From Liopterus haemorrhoidalis (taxonomy: Eukaryota > Arthropoda > Insecta > Coleoptera > Dytiscidae), in contig OZ020611.1 in assembly GCA_963971575.1 (NCBI GenBank), positions 53,825,466 to 53,889,465 on the forward strand: a stretch of 64,000 bases of DNA, written 5' to 3'. The position numbers and the translations under genes are program-made. Below the pieces are notes generated by a model. It worked only from the letters and a program-made list of their open reading frames with translations. It did no database searches and was not told the DNA's origin. Below are positions 11,351-22,425 of the stretch, one piece after another. Position 1 is the stretch's first letter. Each line of letters opens with the position of its first letter.

Positions 11351-11673
11351 CAGTGATGGCATCCTACCGGTTCGGACCGGTTCGCGCGAACCGTTTCTTA
11401 AAATTATTGAAACCTTAGAGAACCGGTTGTTAGAATTATTAAAAATAAATGAATTACTCTGACTTCAGTTTTGAATCGTGCGCCGTGCTCTGCAGTGTTG
11501 CAAATGTAATATTTATTTTATAGGTTATTAATAATACGCTCTTAAAATGTTTTCCTTATATTTAATAAATGCAAGTAAGTGATTTGTTTTCTTTCTTAAA
11601 AATACAGAATAGGTTCCTAGATATCACATAACTTTATAGAACCGCTTCTTGAAAATTTAGGATGCCATCACTG
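11351..11673. mobile_element. hAT MITE close to the last Ly6 exon
   Basis: Perfect ends CAGTGATGGCATCCTA and complement bound 323 bp, with an 8-bp duplication TATATAAC at 11,343-11,350 and 11,674-11,681. The element ends 52 bases before the exon at 11,726, so the branch point and pyrimidine tract of the acceptor lie in the short remaining host sequence. Confidence 0.9.
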
Positions 11674-11725
11674 TATATAACGTAATGTGAAAAATTGTTA
11701 TCTAACATATTAATTATTTTTTCAG

Positions 11726-11928
11726 AATACGGTATAGCAACCCAAAGAATGTGTCTTCAACGAGGTCCATCCGATGGTGAAGATCGTTGCGCCTACACAG
11801 TCTGGAATCGAAAAAAAGTTTACATGTGTTTCTGTCAGGGCGACATCTGCAATTCTTCATGCAAGCCAACCGCCACAACATTAACAGCTATTTGCTTGTT
11901 CATTGGTTTATATTTTAATTTGAGATAA
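11726..11928 (+). CDS. UPAR/Ly6 (three-finger) protein, terminal exon
   Basis: This exon completes the Ly6 domain and the protein. After the acceptor (TTTTTTCAG ending at 11,725) it reads on in the frame set by the exon at 643-813, with cysteines in RMC, DRC, MCFC, DICN and SSC. The DICNSS motif is the characteristic Cys-Asn close of a three-finger domain. A hydrophobic tail (TLTAICLFIGLYFNL) then runs to the TAA at 11,926-11,928, as expected for a GPI-attachment signal. The protein should sit on the outer face of the plasma membrane. The visible part is 124 codons from both exons together. The large intron between the two exons is mostly insertions. Confidence is high for the family; the partner receptor or channel cannot be read from sequence. 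Confidence 0.9.
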
Positions 11929-12203
11929 CACTGAATTATAGTTATGAAAACATATACTTAAACTCGTCCATTAACGTCAAATGATGACAATACATATATG
12001 TAAAGCAATGTCTTGTGCGACATTTTACAGATCATAAATTATTAGTGCAATCGATAAGTTAATTTATACTTTAAGCATGTTAATTTTATGTATGTATATT
12101 AACTATTAAAAATATTCCATTACATTTTTTAAATTGAATTTATTTGTAGGTTCTCCTAAATTTAGAAAATGCATAAATACCTAGCAATACGATGAGTTGC
12201 TAC
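11929..12203 (+). other. Probable 3' UTR of the Ly6 gene
   Basis: No repeat or coding signal. An ATTAAA at 12,105-12,110 is a candidate polyadenylation signal, though such a hexamer is common in AT-rich DNA. The sequence is host-unique until the hAT boundary at 12,204. Confidence 0.45.
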
Positions 12204-12580
12204 CAGTAGCGCAAGGGGTCGGCGCTCCCGCACTTTTTATTTATGGTGGAGCGCGCCCCCTGAGTTTTTACTCCAGGTACTTAAAAAAACAAACGACTGA
12301 AATCGCTCGAAATCTATTTTAATTACTTCTTAAGTTGAAATGCGAAATTCGCGCACATGACTGTTATCGTGTCAAACCGGGGAATCCCCGAATTATATAT
12401 TGCGTGTTTACATTATGGCATACATTGACATGAGAGGATAAATCTGACGCTCGATTGACACGTATACGCATGCGTTCCAGTGTAGCGGGAAACAAGGATT
12501 TTAAAATAAGATTACGTGTTTACCACTGTTGTGTTTACATGTACTTATTTGCAGCGCACGTATTTTTAAATACATTGAAA

Positions 12581-12709
12581 ATGACTGTTATGTGCTTAAT
12601 TTGCAATAAAATATTTTCAAAACAATATATTTATCATTTAAAAAGTATTCATAAGATAAACTTTAATGGTAATCGACGAATTTGTAAAAACTTTACAAAT
12701 AACCCTTGA
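12581..12709 (+). pseudogene. MULE transposase N-terminal zinc finger fragment
   Basis: An ATG at 12,581 starts a short frame with CLICNKIF and a HLKSIH stretch, a C2H2 zinc-finger pattern (C-x2-C...H-x4-H). MULE transposases of insects often carry such a DNA-binding finger at the N terminus. The frame stops at 12,709 shortly after, where the next transposase piece continues in another frame. The region between finger and C terminus has been deleted. Confidence 0.55.
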
Positions 12710-13437
12710 AGAATTAAAATTTATAAAAATGTTACCAAAAGCAATAGATTTTTTACTTTCGGACAATGACATGAAAAAATTTGGTGAATATTTTTTCACA
12801 AATTATTATAAGAAACCCAATCTTTGGGCTTATACTTATAGAAAATGTTTAAAAATTAACACTAATATTCACCTTGAATCCATGCATAAAACTTCACAAA
12901 ACTTTAAAGTATTTTTATTTAGAAGCAAGAAAAGTGCAACGTTTAGATAAAGGTATTTTTGCAATTGTGAATTTAATTCGAGATAAAATTACAGAATAAT
13001 AAAAAATAACTTTGGAATATGATATAAGCATAACAGCATCAAATAAATTTCTAGTAATTGGGGAAAAGAACTATGAAGTCACTAAACTTAAATCTTTATG
13101 CTATAAATTAATATGTAATTTTTGTAACATCTGCGTCCACTCATACAATTGTGAATGTCCTGATTATTACATTAAACATACAATATGTAAACATATTTAT
13201 TTTGTTCATTTAAAATACGGAGATTCTTTGAAGTTTCATGAACTAGTTGAAGAAATATGCAATAATGAAAATAGGACACATCTACAAACATTAAAGAAAA
13301 ATAACAACACACCAAATGATACATATATAAAAGTAAATGCAATGTTGAAAGAAATACAAGATGATCATTTAAAATTGATGGAAAATAATGATACGGAAAC
13401 TTTAACAGAAGTGAATGACCACTTAAAGAAAAATTGA
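12666..13437 (+). pseudogene. MULE transposase C-terminal part with SWIM zinc finger
   Basis: The 12,666-12,950 frame reads through WAYTYRKCLKINTNIHLES and MHK, a conserved block downstream of the MULE catalytic domain. A frameshift near 12,890 moves the homologous reading to KYFYLEARKVQRLDKGIFA and LIRDKITE, which ends in stop codons near 12,995. A frame at 13,012-13,437 then carries the SWIM finger (CECPDY...CKHIYFVH, ligands C-x-C and C-x-H). SWIM domains bind DNA or protein in MULE transposases. The DDE catalytic triad is not present. The break pattern shows a dead gene inside an element whose ends are still perfect. Confidence 0.8.
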
Positions 13438-14581
13438 AACTAGATGAAAATTAATAAGGAAAAGAAAAAACTGAAACGCCAACTAGATACGAGAAAATTT
13501 GAACCAAGTAATAAAAAAATTAATAAACAAATTTCTCTATTTAGTACCAGGAAAAAAGTAAAGAAGTTGCATATTTAAAAAAAAAGACAACACAAGAGTA
13601 AGAAAATATTATTGAAAAAATACAGAAGCAACATTTTTTTGTCTTAACTTAAGAATGAATTATTTGTAGCTTAAGAATAATGTTATGATTAACGACAACA
13701 CTGTGATATTTGTTTTTTTTTTCTTGTTTTTTTTTTTTCTTGTTTTGTATTATTGTTCATTAGCTATGTGCTGTTCTATTAAATAAATAATAAATTGATG
13801 ATTATTATTGTCTTATTATATTATTGATGTATTAATGATAATCTTGAACATATTTGCAATAAATCAGAATATTATTATTTTAATCTCAGTCATTTTGAAG
13901 CACGCGCATGTGTCAATCGAGCGTCAGATTTATCCTCTCATTACATTGACTACAGTGGGCGAAACATTCCTTTAGATTTAATGCCATTACTCTGTTGAAT
14001 GCGGAAGAGGATTTAACTGTATGCATTTAATAATAACTCAAGCTAGATCTAGATTATTAATAGAGCTTGTGTCAAATTTAATGTTTATAAATCGACATGG
14101 TCCTCCAATTGTAATTTGGAAACCACAAAGTTATGTGCAAATGTAAATCAGAAATCATTGTTAATTTACAGACACACAGACACGTATATGCAAAGTTCAA
14201 TAAGTTGAGGAGAATGCTATCTGGAAGCTTTTATAAGTAAAAATTAATAAGATTACATTTTGATAAATAGATTTATTCTTTGTTTTTTTTAAATGAATTT
14301 TGACTAAAAAAAAGTATTTTTTGTATTTATTATTATTCATTCCCACATTTTCAGCTGGTCCGATAATAAATTACCCCGCGTTATCTAATTTTGCGTTAAA
14401 ATATTTTTACCACCAGTACTGCCTACGGCTGGTTTTTAATTTCCTTGCACGAATGAGGGAGAGCTCCCGCCCTTTTTCATTTAGCACTACACCACTGGTT
14501 ACTACGTGTTTTTGCGATTAAATGAACGTTTAAAATTTAAGGAAACCTGGTGCAACTGGGCATAATAGACGGATCCAAAAA

Positions 14582-14768
14582 GGCAAGCCGTTTAAACATT
14601 TAATATTAAGTTAGTGTCGTCTTCAAAATATTACCTATCTCATAGAAATACTTCGAATTTAATTTACAATGAAGTCAGTTGCAAACATTTTTATAAGAGA
14701 CGTTCATTTTTCAACTAATTTCTATGAGAGTGGAACGAATTTAGTATTAAATGTTAAAACGGCTTGCC
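14582..14768. mobile_element. MITE family E, copy 1
   Basis: Inverted ends GGCAAGCCGTTTAAACATTT and complement (ATGTTAAAACGGCTTGCC) bound about 187 bp. Internal sequence (ATTTCTATGAGA, ACGTCTCTCATAAAAATG in complement) recurs at 17,085-17,215 and 17,420-17,578. Target duplication is unclear. Confidence 0.6.
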
Positions 14769-14879
14769 GTGTAAGCACGCCGATTCAATATTTATTACAT
14801 GTTACACAAAAATTAATAATAAAAATCTTTCACTCTCACAGAAAATAGTTCTATATAAATTGTAAAAAACATAAAATTT

Positions 14880-15745
14880 TTAGGCCTAAATTTGGGCAAG
14901 AAACTTACATGGAAAAGTCATGTGGAGGAACTTAAACATAATTGTTTTAAAAGACTCAACATCTTAAAACCACTTGCAAGCCACAATTGGGGTGCACATA
15001 CTGAAATGTTACTGTTAATATACAGGACGTTAATAAGTTCAAAAATCGATTATGAGTGCACTGTATACAAAACAAATACATTAAATTCAATAAATACAAT
15101 ACAACACAAAGCGATTAGAATAGCTACTGAATCATTCTGCACTAGCCCAGTAACAAGCCTGCAAATTATATCATGCGAAAAACCGTTACACTTAAGAAGA
15201 TCCGAGCTCACACATTTCGACACATTTATAGAATCCACAATGAGTAACTAAAAATTAAAATTCTTACTCCCTACCACAATTTAATCCAAAAACAAGCCGA
15301 CGACCTTGCCATACAAATACCCAACAATTTTCATGTCAGACCCGTTAATTCTACACCTCCTTGGCTAATCTATCAACCTAATTTCAACACATCACTAAGA
15401 TGTTTTGTCAAAAAAGATACTAGTGTACTTATATATCAACAAGAATTTCGTCAATTATAAAATCAATACAAGGACCATCTGGAAATCTACACCGATGCCT
15501 CCAAGATTGAAGACAAATAGGAGCTGCAGGGGTCATGCCAACAGAAACACTCAAGTACAACATCCCAACACCAAGCAGCATCTTCAACGTAGAAGCACTC
15601 GCCATACTAAAATGCCTGAATCTGTTACTAGAAACAAATTCAGACAAAAAGAAAGTAATTGTCTATTCCGACTCACTGAGTGTCGTCCAAGGCCTACAAA
15701 ATATGTACACAAAAACGGAAGTAATCTGTCAGATCCGAGAATAAA
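14880..15745 (+). pseudogene. LINE remnant, RT C-terminus and RNase H
   Basis: Frame 14,892-15,251 reads GKKLTWKSHVEELKHNCFKR and a YRTLISSKIDYECTVY stretch, the end of a LINE reverse transcriptase (thumb region) resembling the full-length LINE at 18.5-24.3 kb. After frame breaks, bases 15,475-15,745 give an RNase H domain: EIYTDASK, FNVEALAIL and VYSDSLSVVQGLQ, so the D, E and D catalytic positions can still be seen. The copy is truncated at both ends and carries several stops and frameshifts. It belongs to the APE/RT/RNase H group (I or related clade); the clade is inferred from domain order. Confidence 0.8.
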
Positions 15746-17070
15746 TCCACCAAATTTGCCGATTTTCGTTGTAATAATATATTCGTTGTAGTAATATTTT
15801 ACGTTATTAAATTTAGTATTTTGTTTAACTATTTAAAAAAGTATTTAAAATTTTCAGTTTTTTTGTAAATAATTTGGTTTACCTACATGTAAATATATTA
15901 TATCCTTTTTTTAATTTATTTAATCACTAAAATTTCACATATACTTGTTATAATTCAGTAATGTGAAGGAATTGCCTCCTATGGAAGGAATGTCGGAAGT
16001 TGTTTCGTTGTTCGAGAGAGGCGCTGATGAATACTTTTATCATAATTTTTAAGTTTTTTTGAAATACGTCTTAAAATTAGCATTTTTACTGCAAAAAAAA
16101 GACAGTCATGATGATAAAAAAAAAAACACTTTCATCCTGTAATAATCACTTATATAAAGAAATAATATATTAAATTGACATCTGGGTATATAATACTTCA
16201 AGATTTAACACAATTAAAATTACGCGATTACTAAATATAGAATATTATTCTGTCTTATCTATTCTCCTAATACATTGTACTTTATACTTTCGTTAATATA
16301 GTTAGTAAAATAGTTAATAACATACAGTTTCCAGAATTAAAATAACAAAACTGCTTAACAGATCTATCCTCACCCTGAAAAATTATTTGAACGTATCTAC
16401 AGATGGGTTTAACATTTAAAACATTCGAACGACCCTTAAAATATATTTTGATAACTCAAAACTGATTCTTACTTTCTTTTCCGTTTAATAGAATTTTTAA
16501 CTGAAGGCAATTTTATGGTCAGCAAAAATTTTCAAAATTTATGAAAATGTGTTAAAACCTTAAAAAGCTGCATTATCTTTATCAACTCTTATGTATTTTT
16601 TACACATTTCATCAATTTTATTAATAAAATACCTTCAACTGTAGGTTTTTCAATTCAGTTTTGGTCTGATATCGTCTTCTGAACAGTAGAAATATGAATA
16701 AACATCTTTTATCGTCTGATAAAACCTGTCCGTGCTGATCAATGGTGACTTTAATTCGACACGGATTCGAGGTAAAAATACATGATTTTTATCAATAAAA
16801 ATTAGTCAGTACCCCCTGTCGAAATAAAATTAAGCCTAAGCACTAAAAAAATATCACCCGGATAAGACGGCGGTTCATTTTCCTCTCTCCGCGTTACCGG
16901 AAAAATGAAGATACACCAGAAGTTGAATAGAACATATGGTACATACCCACTTGTACAATATTTACTTAACTATAAATACAATTATTTGTAACAAACGACA
17001 TGAGGTACTAATGACCTCGCAGTCGATGTACCTAATTTGTTTAAATAATAATAATAATAATAATAAAAAA
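15746..17070. other. Gene-free AT-rich sequence
   Basis: No exon, tRNA or element boundary could be supported. A short (AAT)n run lies at 17,046-17,065. Sequence at 16,860-16,910 is slightly GC-richer but has no open frame of note. Confidence 0.35.
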
Positions 17071-17580
17071 AAAGTTTAAAACTGTACGTCTCTCATAAAA
17101 ATGTTTGCTGCTGGACTTCAGTGTAAATGAAATTCGAAGTATTTCTATGAAATAGGTAATATTTTGAAGATGACACTAACTTAATATTAAATGTTAAAAC
17201 GACTTGCTGTGTAAGCGCGCCAATTTAGTATTTATTTTCCATGACTGATAAATTCTTGTGAGTGACGACTTCTCGTGAGACACGAAATGTTTCATTTAAA
17301 TTGTCATAAGAATGAATTAAAATGAGATACGATATGTTACGAATGATTTCTTATGAGAGATGAAACATTTTGTTGCAATTCTTATGAGATAGAAATGTTT
17401 TAAACAACAAAATCTTTCACTCTCACAGAAATTAGTTGAAACATGTACGTCTCTCATAAAAATGTTTGTAAATGTATTTCATTGTAAATGAAATTCGGAG
17501 TATTTCTATGAGATAGGAACATTTTATAAATATTTTCTATGAGACATGATCCTATTACTAAATGTTAAAACGGCTTGCCA
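17071..17580. repeat. MITE family E, two further copies in direct order
   Basis: Two units (about 17,085-17,215 and 17,420-17,578) share ACGTCTCTCATAAAAATGTT, GAAATTCG(A/G)AGTATTTCTATG and TTAAATGTTAAAACG with the element at 14,582. Between them, 17,260-17,400 contains runs of related TTATGAGA motifs in alternating orientation. Confidence 0.55.
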
Positions 17581-18109
17581 TAGATCCACATACTTTCAAT
17601 GTTTCGGAACTTATTTAGAGAATCGACGATCAAATATGTCTGTAAATGCTAATGCTGCAGTTATCTAAGACCGAACATTTATTATCTCAAATGAAAAATT
17701 ACGTATGAAAAACTAACGACAAGACAGGTATCACGTTCAGTAACAATTCACCAAAAATATACCTGAATACAAATTTCTGAAGGGTAATTGGCCAATTTTA
17801 TGAAGAACTATCAGTGTACCCGATGCTTCGCTACCGGAAAAAAGCAGCCGTAGCCAGTTTAGACCGGGTTTATGTCGCAGTGGGTTCAATTTAGTTTGGT
17901 GCGAATCATTTTAGTATGGTCCAATTATATATTTTTTGTTTTACTCGTACCATTTCATAAATATGTGCTTGTACACAAATAATTTAATTAAGGACTTCTT
18001 TATTAATAACACAGAATATATTATATTCTATCGTACTAATAACATATTTCCGACTAATATTTTCGAATAAATATTTCTTATAGAATATCATGTGTATGAT
18101 ATTTTAGAA
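17581..18109. other. Gene-free AT-rich sequence
   Basis: Nothing recognisable apart from a short GC-richer stretch at 17,815-17,890. It borders the 5' limit of the older LINE fragment. Confidence 0.35.
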
Positions 18110-18510
18110 TCAAAGTTATCAGAAGTCTCGTCCAAAAATACTGGAAAAAGAAAACTTTACCAGTGTTAACTGAAGTGTTTATAGAATACACTCAGTCCAA
18201 CTTCGATTTTGAAATAACCGAAAACATCACATGCTTTAAATTCCCCACTGAATATTCTTTGAAAAATAATAATTTTATAACCGATTTGATCTTGCCTTCA
18301 GCACCCACTAGCATTGATCCCAGCCTCATAATATAACAAGTAACTTTATACAATATTAAAAAAAAAAAAATTCCTCATACACACTGGATTTTTACAGGTG
18401 GTTCAAAACGTAAGGATTCTACAGATATTACTGTATACGATCCGAGCAGAAAATACGTAAAAAAATATAAAATTTCACCTCATTGCTCAATATTTTCAGC
18501 AGAATTGTTT
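18110..18510 (+). pseudogene. Older LINE, left part (to RNase H), interrupted
   Basis: The + strand reads a degraded LINE C-terminal region, and from 18,385 an RNase H start (WIFTGGSKRKDST, then ISPHCSIFSAEL). The first catalytic aspartate has become Gly (TGGSK for TDGSK). At 18,501-18,510 the sequence is cut by the complete minus-strand LINE, and the reading resumes at 24,281 in the same frame as ELFAILKSTE. The copy was therefore one continuous element before that insertion. Confidence 0.8.
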
Positions 18511-18746
18511 TTTTTTTTTTAAATTCATTTATTTATGGGTGCTTCAATAGCTAAGATTATTAGCACCCCATCCTATAGATATACATGCTACTTTTTACAA
18601 ATTACAATTACATAATAATACATTGTATATACATTTGATATATAGTACATTTTTACATTTGATATTGTATGATAGCTTTTACATTTTGTATATGGGGGTG
18701 TACATGATATACATACAAATATTAATTTAAAATTTACATAGCTGCA

Positions 18747-21700
18747 TTAAATATTTAATATAAGTTTTGTGTCTTTTAAGTACTGTATTAGGTTTTTAGT
18801 ATTTTTTTCATCATTATTTAATATTTGCGCTAGAGTGTTTGGGAGGTTGTATCTTCGCCTTTCCCTGTTAAACTTTGCGCAGTAGACAAGTAGATGTTCG
18901 ACAGTAATCTGAGTGTTGCACCTTTCACAGAGCGGTTGTTCCTCTTTATCTAATAGATACTTATGCGTGATACTGGTGTGTCCTATACGCAGTCTTGTGA
19001 TAATTGATTGCAACTTCCTTGTCTCTGGTGAATGCCATATTTTAATTGAATCTTTTATACTTCTTAACTTGTTGCCTGTCACTTGTTTCCACGTTGTATC
19101 CCAATTTTCTTGTATCCGAATTTTTATTATGCTTCTGAGGTCGCTAGATGGTATGGCGGTTTCAAATATATCATTCGCTTCTGTTGCCTCTTTTGCTGCT
19201 TTGTCAGCTGCATCATTACCGGTAATGTCTACATGTGATGGTATCCATACGACTGTTACTTGTTTATTGTTTGTCTTCGCTAGGTGGAAATTTTCCTGTA
19301 TTTGTTTCACTGTGGTGCACTTGCTATATAATTTTTGTAGCTCTTGGATTGCACTTAATGAGTCGGTGAAAATGGAAAATTTATTATCTTCGCTTTGGTT
19401 AAGATATTCGGATGCTTTAAGTAAGCTGTAGATCTCTGCTGTATACACGCTTGCATAGTTGTTGAGGCGATATTTATGTGTGCTACTTCCAGATATAACC
19501 GATGAGCCCGTTTTGTTGTTTAGCCTGGATCCATCTGTGTATATTTCTATGTGGTCCTTGTAGTTGCTTCTTATTTCTTGAAATTGCTGTTTGTACGTTG
19601 TGGGGAGGGTATTACTTTTATTGTTATTTGAGAGTTGAAGGTTATAGATAGGTCTATGTTGGATCCATGGGGGTGTTTCGGGTAAATATAGTTCAATGAT
19701 TTTGGGAACTGTTATATTTATTGAGTTTAACTGGGATGTTATTTGTCGTTGGAGAGGTGTTTTATTTTTAAGATATATCTTATTATTCCTTTTCTGGAAG
19801 ACACTGTCATAAAGCGGTATAGTTGGGTTTCTAAGTAGGTTGGCTGTAGATAAAAGAAGAATTTGTTTCCTTCTTAATTCCAAAGGTGGTTCTCCTGCTT
19901 CGTTAAGCAGGCTTAACGTTGGACTTGTTCTAAAGGCCCCAAGGCAAATTCTAACTGATGTAGTTTGGATGGAATTTAGTTGGTTTAAGACACTTTTTTT
20001 TGCATTACCATAGCTTGTACAACCGTAGTCTAACTTCGATCTTATTATGCTTCTGTATAGTTTAAGGAGTATACTTTTTTCTGAACCCCAATTATAATGA
20101 CCCAGAGTTTTTAGTAAGTTAATTTTTTGTATGCAATCTTTTTTTAGATAGTTGACATGATCCTTCCAAGAGAGTTTTTGATCAAAAAATACTCCTAAAA
20201 ATTTTATTTTCGTAGCATATTCTATAGTATTGCCGTTGAGGGTTAAATGTGGTTTCTGGTTGGCAGCTTTAGATTTTGTAAATAGAAGTGCTTTAGTTTT
20301 TGTTGGGGAAAATGTTAATCCAGTATCTGATGACCATTTTTCAAGTTGTGATATAGCAGTTTGCATTTCTTCCTGTATTGTAGTGATGTTTCTGTTTTTA
20401 TAGCATATTATAAGATCGTCGGCAAAAAGTGAAGCTTTTATGTGTGTGGGTAAACCAGATGTTATGTCATTTATGGCGACTAGAAAAAGTGTAACGCTTA
20501 GAATTTCACCCTGTGGCACCCCATTTTGCTGTTTTTTTATCTCTGATAGTATTCCATTTAGGCTAACCATAAATTTTCTATCGGAAAGAAAATTTTTGAT
20601 AAAATACAGAATATTTCCATTTAGACCACACAGTTTTAACGATTTTAAGATATGGTACTTCCAAGTCGTATCATATGCTTTTTTTATGTCGAAGAAGATC
20701 GCTAACATATGCTGTTTATTTTCCTGGGCATTTCTAATTTCGTTGGTTAAATTTGTAATGTGATCCATAGTAGATCGCCCTTCTCTGAAGCCGCTTTGTA
20801 TTCTGCTTAATTTGTTGTTTTTCTCAAGAAACCACATCAGTCTTTTATTTATAATTTTTTGCAATAATTTACTTAAATTATTGGATATGGAAATCGGACG
20901 ATAATTGTTAGGGTCTGTGTTTGAGCTATTTGGCTTATGTATTGGCACTGTCTTCACCATCTTCCAGTCGTCCGGGTAGACATGATTTTCCCATATGTAG
21001 TTAAATATGTTCAGTATGTGGTCCAATAAGTCTGCTGATAAATGCTGGAGCATTTCGTTCGGTATATCATCCAATCCAGGGCTTTTGTTTTGTTTTAGAT
21101 CTTTTATAGCCCAGTGTAGTTCTTCTTTTGTAAATCGAGTATTTACAATGTGGTCACTGTTTTGTATAATGATTTCATCTTGCTCACAAGCAATTTTATG
21201 TTGTAAAAACTCTGCTTGGTAAGAATTATTACTTGAACTTTTTTCGAAATTATCAGCTAGGGCATTTACGACTGATTTTGTGTCTGTTACTATTGAGTTA
21301 TTTATAATAATGGCTGGTATTGTTCTTGCTTGTTTTGTACCTTTAATTTTCCTTATTTTTTCCCATATCTCAGAAGTGGTCGTCTGACTATTTATACTTT
21401 CCACATATTCCTTCCAGGATAATTTTTTACTTTCTGTGAGAGTTCTCCTAGCTACGGCTCGTGCCTTTTTTAATTCAATTAGATTTTCTATACTTTTATT
21501 CTTCCTATACCTGTATAGAGATTTTTTACAATTTTTTGTGGCCTCATGACAAGCTTCGTTCCACCAAGGTACAGTATATTTATTTTTTGGTTGTTTCTTC
21601 ATAGGTATAATATTAGTTGCCACATTTTTTATAAAGTCGGTAAGGTTTTTAACTGTACAATTTATGTCATTTTGTATTATTTTTAGATCGTGGTTGTTCG

Positions 21701-22424
21701 TGTGTTGACAAAATAGTTCCCAATTAGCATTTTTTAATTTCCACTTTATTTCATGAATTTGTGAGGTATTTGTGTTATCCGGGGGTAGAGTCATTAAAAT
21801 AGGGAAATGATGACTGGCGATTGCGTATTGTAGTACTTGCCATGTTAAATACGGTGCGATATGGGTATGGCACAAGGATAAATCTATACTGGAAAAGTTG
21901 CCACTTCTAGCACAAAAATGGGTGCCTGAGCCATCATTTAGTAGGGCGATATCATCATCCATAATATTTTCAATCATTGTACCTCTTCTGTCAGTCTGCG
22001 AAGATCCCCAAATAACATTATGGGCGTTAAAATCGCCCAATATAACAAACGGTGTCGGTAGTTGATCAATTACTGATTTTAATTCGGCCTGTGTAATTAT
22101 GGTGTTGGGTGGTAAATATATGCAACAAAGTGTGATTTTCTGTGGAACAAATGTAGTGATCGCAACAGCCTCAAGATTTGTATTTAAATTTACTTCTTGG
22201 GCATAATTTTTGTTGTGTACTAGTATCGCCACCCCGCCACTTGCTATGGAGTTTTGTGTTCTGTCTTTTCTGAATATATTGTACTGTTTGAAATTAAAAG
22301 TTTGATAAGTAGTTAGACGTGTTTCTTGGAGGCATATATACGATGGATTTATTTCTGATATTAAATACTGTAGTTCTGGAAGGTATGTTTTTAAACCATT
22401 TAAGTTCCATTGTAGAATAGACAT
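18747..22424 (-). CDS. LINE ORF2: endonuclease, reverse transcriptase, RNase H
   Basis: A 1225-residue open frame. Residues 1 to about 220 are an APE-type endonuclease (N7 in ILQWNLNG, E34 in LQETRL, LGDFNAHN at about 130, SHHFP at about 205 in place of SDHxP). The reverse transcriptase spans about 440-760, with NNYRPISISN, QSGFREGRST, FFDIKKAYD, NGVPQGEILS and the catalytic FADD at about 667. RNase H lies at about 960-1080, with D in YTDGS, E in TAEIY, D in FTDSLSA and H in WIPSHVD. A C-terminal CCHC-type motif (CERCNTQITVEHLLVYC) is at about 1163-1178. The enzyme nicks target DNA and copies the RNA in place. ATG at 22,424-22,422 follows the ORF1 stop by one base (TAATATG), so reinitiation after ORF1 translation is likely. 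Confidence 0.95.
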   Translation of the reverse strand: MSILQWNLNGLKTYLPELQYLISEINPSYICLQETRLTTYQTFNFKQYNIFRKDRTQNSIASGGVAILVHNKNYAQEVNLNTNLEAVAITTFVPQKITLCCIYLPPNTIITQAELKSVIDQLPTPFVILGDFNAHNVIWGSSQTDRRGTMIENIMDDDIALLNDGSGTHFCARSGNFSSIDLSLCHTHIAPYLTWQVLQYAIASHHFPILMTLPPDNTNTSQIHEIKWKLKNANWELFCQHTNNHDLKIIQNDINCTVKNLTDFIKNVATNIIPMKKQPKNKYTVPWWNEACHEATKNCKKSLYRYRKNKSIENLIELKKARAVARRTLTESKKLSWKEYVESINSQTTTSEIWEKIRKIKGTKQARTIPAIIINNSIVTDTKSVVNALADNFEKSSSNNSYQAEFLQHKIACEQDEIIIQNSDHIVNTRFTKEELHWAIKDLKQNKSPGLDDIPNEMLQHLSADLLDHILNIFNYIWENHVYPDDWKMVKTVPIHKPNSSNTDPNNYRPISISNNLSKLLQKIINKRLMWFLEKNNKLSRIQSGFREGRSTMDHITNLTNEIRNAQENKQHMLAIFFDIKKAYDTTWKYHILKSLKLCGLNGNILYFIKNFLSDRKFMVSLNGILSEIKKQQNGVPQGEILSVTLFLVAINDITSGLPTHIKASLFADDLIICYKNRNITTIQEEMQTAISQLEKWSSDTGLTFSPTKTKALLFTKSKAANQKPHLTLNGNTIEYATKIKFLGVFFDQKLSWKDHVNYLKKDCIQKINLLKTLGHYNWGSEKSILLKLYRSIIRSKLDYGCTSYGNAKKSVLNQLNSIQTTSVRICLGAFRTSPTLSLLNEAGEPPLELRRKQILLLSTANLLRNPTIPLYDSVFQKRNNKIYLKNKTPLQRQITSQLNSINITVPKIIELYLPETPPWIQHRPIYNLQLSNNNKSNTLPTTYKQQFQEIRSNYKDHIEIYTDGSRLNNKTGSSVISGSSTHKYRLNNYASVYTAEIYSLLKASEYLNQSEDNKFSIFTDSLSAIQELQKLYSKCTTVKQIQENFHLAKTNNKQVTVVWIPSHVDITGNDAADKAAKEATEANDIFETAIPSSDLRSIIKIRIQENWDTTWKQVTGNKLRSIKDSIKIWHSPETRKLQSIITRLRIGHTSITHKYLLDKEEQPLCERCNTQITVEHLLVYCAKFNRERRRYNLPNTLAQILNNDEKNTKNLIQYLKDTKLILNI

Positions 22425-22425
22425 A

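Larger units (their letters stand above)
12430..13941 (+). mobile_element. Mutator-like element (MULE), internally deleted
   Basis: Perfect 32-bp inverted ends start ATGAGAGGATAAATCTGACG (12,430-12,461 and 13,910-13,941). A perfect 9-bp duplication TACATTGAC lies at 12,421-12,429 and 13,942-13,950. A 9-bp duplication together with a SWIM-domain protein defines the MULE superfamily. The 1.5 kb interior keeps the N- and C-terminal parts of a transposase but not the DDE core, so it cannot be autonomous. The perfect ends suggest recent mobilisation by a relative. Confidence 0.9.
12204..14497. mobile_element. Old hAT-like element carrying a nested MULE
   Basis: The left end CAGTAGCGCAAGG and right end complement CAGTGGTGTAGTG match with several transitions. 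The flanking 8 bp agree at 7 of 8 positions (GTTGCTAC at 12,196-12,203 and GTTACTAC at 14,498-14,505). Subtracting the MULE and its duplication leaves about 773 bp without coding potential. The decayed ends imply an old insertion. Confidence 0.65.

Noticed and set aside
18913..19431. 172-codon plus-strand frame, and others at 20,440, 21,007 and 23,043
   Set aside because: They lie opposite LINE ORF1/ORF2 and have no recognisable domain; they are shadows of real frames.
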